64,000 bases of DNA from Lunularia cruciata (lineage: Eukaryota > Streptophyta > Marchantiopsida > Lunulariales > Lunulariaceae): NCBI GenBank assembly GCA_948567375.1, contig OX419756.1, positions 38,480,552-38,544,551 on the forward strand, written 5' to 3'. Both the position numbers and the translations under genes were made by a program. Below, one piece after another: positions 12,008-22,000 of this stretch (the stretch's first letter is position 1; each line of letters opens with the position of its first letter). The notes beneath the pieces are model-generated. The model was not told the DNA's origin and did no database searches. It saw only the letters and a list, made by a program, of their open reading frames with translations.

Positions 12008-12269
12008 ATATGGAGTCTTTCCATGAATGCAACGCTAAAGTTTGGTGGTATAGAGGTCTGTACTTGAAGGGAAACATGTCAAAATGGGGCTGGTGTGTCA
12101 TTTTAGGTGTCAAGTTCTTTACACAAGTGCAATTTCACATGCAAAACTCTCATTCACAATTGACTCTTGCTAGCAAAAATTTTTCAATAGGATCATATGG
12201 TGAAATACACATAAACAAGGTCATATAGTAAAATATTGCTTGAAATAGGATCATATTGTGAAATTGCTC
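12008..12269 (-). repeat. Right terminal inverted repeat of the MULE
   Basis: Reverse complement of the left repeat. The three outer ATTTCAC-type iterations are recognisable here too, although the middle one has drifted to ATTTTACTATATGACC. An open frame at 12004-12228 lies wholly inside this repeat and is not a gene. Confidence 0.85.
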
Positions 12270-12278
12270 TATGGTTAT

Positions 12279-14652
12279 TCCTTTTATATGCTAGCTATAT
12301 TAAGATGAAGTTTTGCATCCTTGCAATAAAATTAACATAGAATAATAGTTTCATCCATACATGTTGTAGATTAACAAGATCAAATATAAGCACCAAAAAT
12401 TCTTATAAAAAGATGCCACAAGATACAAGAGTTAAAGATGACTCTTGATGTAAGAGATGTAAGAGATCAAGTATATATTCTATGAATTCACCATAATTAT
12501 CAATCAAAATGTTGGTATATAAACCATAATGTATTAACCATAAGTTTGTGATCATGTATACAATCATAAACCAACATCATTGACGGGAAGAGAGACTCAA
12601 GCTTTAAAACATTAAGTTTGAATTTAAACTTGGAGACTTCCATATTATTTCAAATACACTTTTTTATCTTCTGGATCTATATGTAATGTTGTTGGATCTA
12701 TAACTTTTCCCAATATCAATCTAGTATAAGAGAAGGAGTATAATTAAAAGTACCTAAAAAAATGGCAGGGAGATTCCTTACTCTAACTAGATTCAATGAT
12801 ATTGTTATTTTGAAGTATGACTATACTTTGTTTTCCATCACAAATAATTTTTTATACAAGAAAAATCATATATACATATTATACACGAACTTGCTATTTA
12901 TTTTTCTCAATTGCAAGAAGCAAATGATTTTACATTCTCAAGTAATCTTGGAGTAGATAAGACTTCTAATCATCTCCAATGTTCTTAACGATCAGCAAGA
13001 CTTTTACGCTTTTTTTCCTATAAAAGCTACCAAAGGAATAAGACTTCAAATTTCAAAACCCACCAGTCCTCTCCCGCTTGTCTCCCCCAGCTATATTGCT
13101 AGTCCTACCTCACATTGGGAGCACATGAGCTTGGAACTCTTCATATCTCTCCTTATTACTATTCAAGCCTATACTAAAATTATTATGTTGATGGATAAAT
13201 TGAATAAGAAAATCCACTCACAGTCCATACAATGGATGCAATACAATTAGCAAAGATCTACTTTGACATTATGTTTTTCATCATAGTGTTCAAAGAGTAC
13301 TTAAATTTGATCACAACCCATGCTTCCTTGGAAAATTTTGGCAACTTTTATTCAGGATTTTAGGTCTTAAATGTGCCATTCCATTGCTTATCACACACAA
13401 ATAGATCGTCAGATTGAAAATGAAAGCCATACCTTGGAATGCATACTCTGCACATTTGTGGATTGTAACCTCAATGATTGAAATAATCTACTTCTAGCGA
13501 TGAAATTTGCCACAACATTCAAGTCAAGAATTATTAGATTTTCTTTCTTCTTTTGTAATACGGACGAGACCACTTAGTTCAGCTTAATAGCTTGTTCAAT
13601 ATCCATCTTCTAATGTTACTATTATTTTCACTTTCTTATTCACCTTATCTTACCTAAGGAGCCAAAGTTATTTACCTATTCTCCAAAATAATCAAAAATA
13701 ATAGATTGATACCTACCATTATGACCTTTCTTTTGTTATTGGCTAAAATGTTAACAACTAACTTTACAAGGAAGAAAATATCAATATAAACTTTACTAGA
13801 AAGTAGAGGATCTACCTATTATTACAACCAAGATTATCTCTACAATTGCATTCCACAAAAAAATAGTAGAAATAAAGAGATGTGAATCATTATGGTATCT
13901 CTAGCCGTTTGTAGAAGTACCTTTGAATGTTATAGTTGCTATAGAATCGGAATCAAAATTAATCAATCTAGAAAATATTTAAGATTCATATATTAAGCAT
14001 ATCGATTAGCACAATCTACAACTCTTTTTTATCAGATGGTTCAAATTATGTACGGTTTCTCAAGAAAATAATGGAGGAATATCTGAGAATTTCCATCTTA
14101 GGACAATCTTATCTTGAAAAGTAGAGCTTAGGTAGTTTTATCTCTCGAATTTGTGCAAATTTCTCAAAATAAGGTATTATTCCAGTTCCATTGATTTCTT
14201 TTATCCATGTACTTGAAATTAGTACTTCTATAATAGTGAAATTCAAGAGATACAAATATCCAGAACTCTAATTTTACAAAACAACCCAATAAAAGTGAGT
14301 AGTTCAAATTTTAGTCATCTACTCAAATACCATTCATACACCATATTTTGATTAGTTGGATGAGTCAAGAAAAACTCAAAGGTTTTGTAAAACACAGGAA
14401 AGTTCAGTTGATTTGATTCTTGGTTCTTGTGCGAGGCATCAACGCTTGCACATTTTTCATTCGCCACCAATATATTCGACGGACAGTTTTTGCGGGGCCC
14501 GAAACTTACAATGTTTTCCACTAAGTGGGCTAGAATGATACTTGAACCCATTGTATGCACTTCGTGATCATGATTCGGGAACATATACTAGAATATTGAT
14601 ACAAATCAACTTAAGTGTGTTTTGGAAACATGTGTAGATTCTTGATCCAATA
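12279..14652. other. AT-rich intergenic DNA, no gene seen
   Basis: No open frame of note and no recognised transposon domain on either strand. Short frames at 12762-12956 and 14315-14584 have no motif and unremarkable composition. Confidence 0.6.
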
Positions 14653-14964
14653 CTACCATGTGCACATGGCAAACGAGCAATTGGGCAGGTTGAAGGAAAA
14701 CAGAAGAGGAGGTCCAATTACGTTAGAGAAGTGATGGTCAAAATCTGGGAGGTTGTTGCGAGGATCAAATACTGGATGGAAGGTTGTTCTTATGCTAACA
14801 GCATGAAAGGTGTAGTTTACACGTCTCATCAATCGAGTAGAATTATATTGTGCGGATCCCTCGGGAACAACTATTTGGAGAGAGAATAGGATGAAACCTG
14901 TTCTATTTGAGGGTAAGCTCCAGAGTAGAGTTGCTTTTAGTGCCATTTCCCCGAGCTCCAGCAT
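14653..14964 (-). CDS. Unidentified open frame, possible exon
   Basis: A 103-codon frame with an ATG. It has a hydrophobic start (KATLLWSL), one N-x-S/T type site in NYTFHAVSI, and the peptide HPVFDPRNNLPDFDHHF. I do not recognise it. The base composition around it is more gene-like than the AT-rich DNA to its left. The minus-strand frame at 15733-15500 could be an upstream exon of the same gene. No splice chain could be confirmed, so it may be chance or a gene relic. Confidence 0.2.
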   Translation of the reverse strand: MLELGEMALKATLLWSLPSNRTGFILFSLQIVVPEGSAQYNSTRLMRRVNYTFHAVSIRTTFHPVFDPRNNLPDFDHHFSNVIGPPLLFSFNLPNCSFAMCTW

Positions 14965-15300
14965 ATCACAATAACATTCTCAAATAGCGCAGCCTGCAAC
15001 ATAACATTGATCGTTATACTGTATCAACATGTGATGGTTGAGTCCTCTTCCAATTCAACTTCTATCATGCATGATGATTAAATCGTATTCGTGTTCAAGT
15101 GATCAAACATGCAGTGGTAGATATTTTACCTTCCTCCTGGACTGTTCTGGAACATCCTCGATCTTCTGACTCTTGAGCTTGGTCCTCTCGGTATCTCCCG
15201 TATCATCTCCAGATTTCAAGCCTGGTCTATTATGATATAATTGTTTGTCAGGACTGTTCAATGACAAGACAAATCCTTAGGTGCAAGACCAAACGAAAGC

Positions 15301-15359
15301 GGTATCGATGTTTCAAGCTCTTGAAACATCGATACCGATGAGCTTGAAACATCGATACC
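15301..15359. repeat. Hairpin built from three copies of a 17-mer
   Basis: GGTATCGATGTTTCAAG (15301-15317) is followed after two bases by its perfect reverse complement (15320-15336). After six further bases (GATGAG) a second copy of that reverse complement follows (15343-15359), and the GATG sequence recurs. The first two arms can form a 17-bp stem with a 2-base gap. Confidence 0.95.
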
Positions 15360-15499
15360 GATGTCGCCAATTACTGCTGCGGATTAGGCGAACCGGAATG
15401 CGATCCCACTACACATATCCTCACCTCACAGAGATCTGGAGTTCCTATCATTAATCTACAGTACAGTTTAGGTTATCGGCGTTGCATATCAAACCGAAC

Positions 15500-15733
15500 T
15501 TAATGGCAGGAATGGAAAGTGCACCCCAAAGGGCCGTGGATTTGGTAGCACACACCTCTTGTCAGATGAAGGACTCTAAGACATCCAGTCTGCACAACGT
15601 AGAATTCCTTTTTGGCATTTGAAAATCCATCCTTTCCTGTTTTTAAGAGCAGAGGGACAGTCTCCGCAGACGAATTCCATGTAACTAACAAAGAAGTTTC
15701 CAATATCAGTTGTTCCACGATACTGCACCACAC
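15500..15733 (-). CDS. Unidentified open frame, possible exon
   Basis: A 77-codon frame opened by an internal ATG (MWCSIVEQLILETS) and containing LVTWNSSAETVPLLL and FYVVQTGCLRVLHL. No family is recognised. It may be linked to the frame at 14653-14964 on the same strand, but I could not build a consistent splice junction. The neighbouring DNA is repeat-derived. Confidence 0.2.
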   Translation of the reverse strand: MWCSIVEQLILETSLLVTWNSSAETVPLLLKTGKDGFSNAKKEFYVVQTGCLRVLHLTRGVCYQIHGPLGCTFHSCH

Positions 15734-15752
15734 ATCTGGAGTCTACCCAGAG

Positions 15753-15860
15753 ATGGACTTAAGAGTATCCAACTTTGGCACATCGACTTAACGACACCCC
15801 AAGTTGGCAGGAAGACTTAACAGTCCGCTTTTAGCTACATGGCATGCGAGTCCTACTTGG
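15753..15860 (+). repeat. Left arm of an inverted-repeat pair
   Basis: This segment starts GGACTTAAGAGTATCC and includes CCAACTTTGGCAC, GACTTAACG and ACCCCAAGTTGGCA. The reverse complement of 17090-17186 carries the same order of blocks with few differences over roughly 100 bp. The arms enclose about 1.2 kb that includes a LINE 3' end. It may be the edge of a non-autonomous TIR element; no convincing target-site duplication was seen at the outer edges. Confidence 0.7.
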
Positions 15861-16682
15861 CACCTAATTTCACTAACAACTGCACTGTGTTCTTCTAATT
15901 CCTCACTGTAGTTCCAAGATCCAATTCCACATAGAACATGATCGGTCTTTTTGTTATCGTGGTAGCTCGAAAATGGACAGCAATCACCGGTAATTGAGGA
16001 CTTTCTAATTGACTGTCACTTAAATATTTTGGAGCACAATGATTGATCTTCAATTTGCATCGAAATGTCATCTATGTCCGGCTTGGCCCGGAATGCTGGG
16101 TGGATGTGTGGAACAGTGAATTTGAAATCCAACATTTAAACAGACTTCCGGACTGGATTTCAGCTCGGAGCGGAAAGGAATAAACTACAAATTTGAACGA
16201 ATAATTCGACCGAAGTTGCGGCCAGACTGGACCTCAACCAGAACCAAAACAATCGAGAACTTTCTAGCCGGACGGAAAATTCGGTCCGAATTCAAGCCCG
16301 AAGCACAATAACTTAAATTTACGGGCAGCACAGGACTTAGATTTTCGGGTTGGATGGAGAAGTTCGACCCGAAGTTTGGACCTTAGGTTCAGCCATAGGA
16401 CTCGTGCTCTCGACGGGGAGTTACGTAAATAACCGGAACTCATCGAAACAAATTGAACTTTTGGAACTGCCGGGGAGTTCCGGCGCGATTAGGATTTAGC
16501 CAAAACTTAGACCGGAGTTCATCCAGAGAAAATTAGACTGTCCAGCCTGATACTCATTTCGGCCCAGCGAAATGACTAGAAATTCGACTCAACATTACGC
16601 GAGGAAACCGAAAATTTCGAGGTAAAAGCATTTGTCCAAAATGTTTCGTTCCACCAAAATGTAGTGTCTGCCTGCCTATATT

Positions 16683-16990
16683 TTGTGTGTGCTCTATAGA
16701 GTGCAGTGGTTTGTTCAATCCATGGGAGAACAATCACATCACACTAAGTGATGTTTCTTAGGATGTAGACCACACAACTTGCATATTGCCGATATCTTAA
16801 GTGCAGTGGTGTAGATTTCTCATATAGACTCTATTGGGCTTAGCCCCATTATACCTTTTTCATCTCTCCCTTGTGAAGCTTGATATAGACTCTACCGGGA
16901 CTTAGCCCCATTATACCTTTTTTTCATCTCTCCATTGTGGGGGCTTGATGGGGTCTTCCATTCCTTCATTTTTTTCTACGCGGTCGTCCA
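16683..16990 (+). mobile_element. 3' end of a LINE copy with duplicated tail
   Basis: From 16690 the plus strand matches, with many differences, the last ~50 codons and 3' untranslated region of the LINE at 34.6-36.7 kb. Shared blocks include GCAGTGGTTTGTTCAATCCA, GATGTTTCTT, GATATCTTA and TTTCTCATATAGACTCTATT, then the stop-codon hairpin GGGCTTAGCCCC (16836-16847). The tail is partly repeated, with a second hairpin-like GGGACTTAGCCCC at 16897-16909. It ends with GGTCTTCC, a spacer, and TCTACGCGGTCGTCC. It is a 5'-truncated, dead insertion lying between the inverted-repeat arms. Confidence 0.8.
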
Positions 16991-17089
16991 TTTTCCGATA
17001 TTTGGTTTGTACTGTGTAGGTAGAAAATCTTGCCAAGAACATTACCTGCCAACACGGAGCCATTGCCAACAAAGAAGAAGAGATGACAC

Positions 17090-17186
17090 GGTGGACCACG
17101 TGGCATTCCTTCGCTGTTAAATCGTCTTGCCAACTTGGGGTGCCCGTTAAGTCTACGTGCCAAAGTTGGAGTTCTATTAAGTCCCA
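17090..17186 (-). repeat. Right arm of the inverted-repeat pair
   Basis: Reverse complement of the arm at 15753-15860, containing GCCAACTTGGGGTGCC and GTGCCAAAGTTGGA on the plus strand and ending in AAGTCC. The minus-strand open frame 17267-16911 runs through this repeat and the LINE tail, so it is not treated as a gene. Confidence 0.7.
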
Positions 17187-17235
17187 GTCCCTGACAGTCT
17201 TGCCCGGGGGCATGCAGAAAATCTCATCGTAATCT

Positions 17236-18589
17236 GCATGCGATTCGACGATCGTGAAGAATCGCAAGATTCTGCTGTCTTCGCGGATTGCAGAGACTGT
17301 TGTCGACCATGGATCTTATGATTGCACATGCTACATAAAAGTACATCAGGGCGGAAGGATCGTACTTCAGTCAATATGCCATGGGGTTGATGGCGAAGAC
17401 GAAATTACCCTCGCTACATTTATTCACGTTTCAACAGGTTTCGTTATAAACAGCAGTATCTTATCGTTAACGACAGTAGAGTCGTAAACGCGTTCGACCG
17501 ATTATGAAGCTCATTGGCAGCGGCAAAATCCCAGTTCTCCGAAGGCTTTGCTGAGGTGACCCGGAACTAGTGAGTGTACCACATCGCTAGGTCCGCAATC
17601 TCCTGTCAGGCCCCTTCTTCTCCAGTGTTTCAGTATGCTCTGGTGCTGTCCCCCGGAAGGACTCTGCTCATGCGAAATATTGAGCTGCTTACGAAATGAC
17701 ATTTAGGCGAACAAGCCAACTCTTCTCCACGTTCTTGTATCTTCAAGCGGGTTTCTTGTATCTTGTCCCGCTAAGTTTCTTGTATCCAGCCAACTCTTCT
17801 CCACTTTCTGTAGGCGAACAAGCCAACTCTTCTCCACTTTGCAGCAGGGGACAACAAAAATTACACTCCGCTTGGCTAGAATGACTAGAACTACAGGGAC
17901 GGCCCTGGTACAGTCATACAACCATAGTGACAAGGTGATATTAACCGTCCCAAATGTGACGGACGACATCTCGATGACCTGTTGCGGGCCAATAGTCAAG
18001 CGGAGGGGAATTTTAGTTGTCCCCTTGAATATAAGAACATGGAACTTCTTTGTGTTTCATGTGTAGTACATGTCAAACAATCATATCCTCACTTATCACT
18101 CGTAAGGACAGTCGCCCGCAAGAGATCCACATAGAAAGGTTATATATCAGCGTCATCACCATAAATGCTCATATCATAACTCTCTCGACATATAGGTACT
18201 AAAACTCTTTCCATACAGATCTAGTACCTGTATTATCATAGATATTTTGTTTCTGTTGATGTTCGATAGAGTTTAATTACTGGATAACAGAATTGACCTG
18301 GACCTTTGTGGTAATCCCGACGAGTGCTGACCTCTTTCAGAGATAACCTGAGTGACGACTAAATATCATGATCGCCTGTTTGAACCCCTCAGAAATTGCA
18401 ATCGAATTTCTCCTCAGCCGTGCGTTTATCTTGTTTCAAGTAAAAACTAGTGGTCATCGAATTGACGATGATCTCAAAATGTGTATTCTTGTTGACGATC
18501 GGAACGAGAGAATGATTCCTTCCAGGTACATCGCGCAATTACAGTCGGATACTCCGTGCCAAGTTACCCTGGAAAAGTTCAAAATATAG
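17236..18589 (+). CDS. Possible unidentified small gene or relic (three open segments)
   Basis: Three plus-strand open stretches have gene-like composition. They are 17236-17487 (contains SYDCTCYIKVHQGG and GEDEITLATFIHVSTG), 17839-18066 (contains LVQSYNHSDKVILTVPN and SMTCCGPIVKRRGILVV) and 18368-18589 (contains LSRAFILFQVKTSGHRIDDD and ends in TLEKFKI plus stop). They could be exons of one short gene converging on separase, but I could not confirm consistent splice phases or a family. The segment at 17703-17840 contains an imperfect repeat of CCAACTCTTCTCCAC. Treat as a hypothesis only. Confidence 0.2.
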
Positions 18590-19094
18590 AGGTTAGTACA
18601 GTCAGCTCATCCGCTCAGGGAAGATCGATAGAATTAAATTGAAAAGATAATACGATTGACCGCATTGCATAACAGGTACGATCAATAGGTCTTTCACATT
18701 GATGCATTCATGATCAAATAACATCAATATTTAAACTACAGGTAGAAACAAACATTTCACATGATGCACTTATCTTCAAACTCAATCCAAAGGTATAAAG
18801 TCTATAGCCCAAATTCGAAGCAAATACATGCCTGGGATCTGATCAACTAAAGAAAAGTACAATAAACCTTTCGGATAATCATCCAAAAAGTGGAACCAAC
18901 TTACAGTGATTAAAAAGACAAGAAAAAGAATTCTCTCAATCAAAACTGCGTCATTGGAGGTCGAGAATCTCAAGGCCTGTAACTGATTCTTGACGGGCCT
19001 ATCAAATATAAGCCTATCAAAACAGGCAAATTACTTCCTTCCCATCGGAAAAGTTGGTTCCCAAAGCATCATGGTTATATGTGAACACCGCTCT
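18590..19094. other. 3' flank of the separase gene
   Basis: No open frame with recognisable content. On the minus strand this would include the separase 3' untranslated region; I see no clear polyadenylation signal at a decisive position. Confidence 0.5.
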
Positions 19095-22000
19095 TTAATG
19101 GACCTGCTTCCTTAAACCTGTTGGTACTCCATAACACACAGGTGAAGCACCAATTAAGTATGGTAACCTGCAAGCGTTCCTACTTTGCCCAACGGCAGAG
19201 CTCATCCGCACTGTCTCAACTGTGTCCACTTTAAAGCACACTTTGCTTACTATTTGTGCATGGCGATAACTCCCTGTCTCAACTATTTCATCTGCAGTTG
19301 ATACCTGTGTCATAGCTTGTTCACATTCGCCCAGATCGCTAATCGCCTGTTTAAAATCATGCTTCCCAACCGACTCGAGTTCCAGAGACATCCATTTGTG
19401 CAACAGAAATTTACTGAACCGATCTATGTCTCCGTCAGTCACGTCCCACAAATTGGCGATAACTGAAGGGCATCCTCCCATCAGGTACGACTGAACAGTA
19501 CCAAACGGTTCGTATTGACCGCGAGGGTACAGTCGACCGCTACTACAGCCCATGAGCAAAGTCGCAGCACATTGATCTAGCTCCCGTATAAATCTCTCTG
19601 GCAAAAATTGGTCCCCTGCTCTCGAGAAAACGTCAAGACATAAGCTCATTAATACCTCAGTAATCGCGAGTTGTTCAGAGTACGGAAGACGCTGCAAAAT
19701 ATGAAAGGACAGTGAACCGCTAAGGAATCAAACATGATGAGGGTTTCGATCTGTAAGGGTTTGGAGAATTACCACTCCCATGACCTAAATATACGAAGAG
19801 GTCAAAATCTTGAAGGCCTTTCTTATACTCTTCCGCGGTTGGTGGTGTGCCTGCCTTACCCTGGTTATGTACAAGGGACAAGAACGATCAATGCTCTGAC
19901 GCTGTGATTCACGTAGCACATAATACAATAACTTTTCCAGCAAACGAGGCCTTCTAGGAAAAGGAAAAGGAAAAGGAAAAGACACGAATGGAGGATTGAC
20001 TACCTTCCATCCCGGCTGCTGCATGAACCAATCTTCAAACGATGTTTGTGTACTTCTTAGATCGCCACTTGGATTCAGAATGTAAAAGGTGTTAAAGGGA
20101 TTTATGAAAGTCACTTCCAGAGAAGGATCAAGAGTCATGTTGGTCGAGGCACACTTCGAGACTCCGGTCGCCTTCCTCTCAACCATTTCCCGGTTTCTTT
20201 CACCCTCCTTGTGCACGAGTTGGACATCGTCAGGATGATCATGTTCGTGCTGGATGTAGACAGCATGAACATTACCCAAGGATGGCATGCGATATACTTC
20301 ATAATCTCTCAATATAGGCAAACTTTCCCAAGGAAATACCTGATACAAGCAACCAAAGTAAGTCCAACACAGCAACGTTGCGAAAGTATAGCTTCCATAG
20401 ACACCATCGCGTTCTCACAGTATCCATCGCACCGTGAAACTTCCCTAGAACTTGAAGTCCAACAGAACTTCTCGTTTCTCCTACACTTTAAATCTCATTC
20501 GCGCATACATCAATCTGGAATGTCATCGTGTACCTGAGCATCTGAATCCAGAATAAGTTGGATCGGCTGTCTCCTCACAGGAAGGTCGGGAATCTGGAGG
20601 TCTTCCCTGATCATTCTGGAGATAATATCCGAAACACTTTTATCCTTCTTTCCTGATTGACTTTTCGGCTGTCTCCTTGAACGTCTTCTCTCAGTACTTT
20701 CCTCACCTAGAACCTCTGTCCGCTTTGAAGAGAGGTATAAGTAATTGAATGCTGCACGAAATGATTGAGTTACTCGTTGTAGCTGTTCATACCTCGAAAT
20801 CTCAGCTTCCTTCCATCTACAACTACATCCCGCTTGACACTCAGCATTCAGGTCGCACCGGCAGTAATCCTTCCATCCCAACATCTCGGCAATTGCTCTT
20901 TCGAGTTGGAAATTCGTGAAAGAGCCGACCCCTTGCAAAAGATACTTAACTACAGTAAAATTTAAAGTTTTCATCCTCCCTTCTTGTCGTTTTGAAGCGG
21001 TTATAGACAACAGCAACTTTAACAGGTGGTCTCCGAAGAGCTCAAAGGATTTGGTCGATGCTGCCAACTTTGGCTCCCCAAGAAAAAGACATTTATAAGT
21101 ACCCAACCATGAATCTTCAACCTTCCTGTGTGCAAAGGTAGTAGAAAATGAAAGACAGGTAAGTAGCCGTAATCACCGCAAAGGCTTCACATGAGAACAC
21201 AATCTTTCACCTGATTCTGAAGACGCGGTGATATCGACAGCTATATCACACATGTGCAGAAAATGCACATGTGTAGAAAATGACCGAAGTGTCGAAACAA
21301 GGAAGTAGGCAGTCCGCCGTGCTTCAAATGGAAGGATATGCGTAAGAAGGGCAAACGCTACCGTGTCCCCGACAGATGAACTAGTTTGACACTAAAGAAT
21401 ATCCTAGCCATCTTTTGGGAGCAGGGTGCAGTAATCTTTCTATGAGATACATAAGGGCAAGAGGTGAACAGCACAGTGACACCTTACCTGATCAGCGCTT
21501 CAAGCCTTCCATCCAGTTGCATCCTCCACTTCCACCACATGCTTTTATCCTCTGTTGTAGCAACAGGATGAGAACCAGATGTCGATCGTCGACTCTCTTC
21601 CAGAACTGATTCAAATTCCACTGCAACCTTTTGTAATATGGTTTGCTTCCGCTTTTGGGAATAATCCATAGCCTGTATTTCACCACAGTCTTCCTCTGAA
21701 CTGGAGTGCTCTTCGTCGTCAGTCAAGTAGTAAGGATTTGATGAAGATTCCCCTGCATTTGCACTTCTGAAGTCGTCCACTTTACCAGAGCATGAGTGTA
21801 GTTTAGTAAGGGAATCCGTACAATATATAGCAAGCCTGATAAAGCATCCTTCCTCGTTAGTGCCTAGCTGTAAAGCGTGGCTAGTTATCTGCCGACGAAG
21901 CTAGATCGAAGAAATCATAGCTTGAGAGGAAATATTATATCTTGAATATTTCTGTGGTGATGTCTATATCCTGGCTCACGTCTTTAAACCATGGAAGTCC

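Larger units (their letters stand above)
8502..12269 (-). mobile_element. Complete but dead Mutator-like element (MULE)
   Basis: A 3,768-bp element bounded by long terminal inverted repeats that begin GAG(A/C)AATTTCACAATATG on both sides and stay alignable for about 260 bp. It is flanked by an imperfect 9-bp target-site duplication. Inside, on the minus strand, is a decayed MULE-type transposase. Long inverted repeats plus a 9-bp duplication plus this transposase define the Mutator superfamily. The internal region also holds an AAAATC microsatellite (8946-9017). Decay of the transposase and divergence of the target duplication indicate an old insertion. Confidence 0.85.

Noticed and set aside
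12004-12228. 74-codon plus-strand frame
   Set aside because: Lies inside the right inverted repeat of the MULE; the left copy of the repeat does not keep the frame.
16911-17267. 118-codon minus-strand frame
   Set aside because: Runs through the LINE tail and an inverted-repeat arm, so it is not a single gene.
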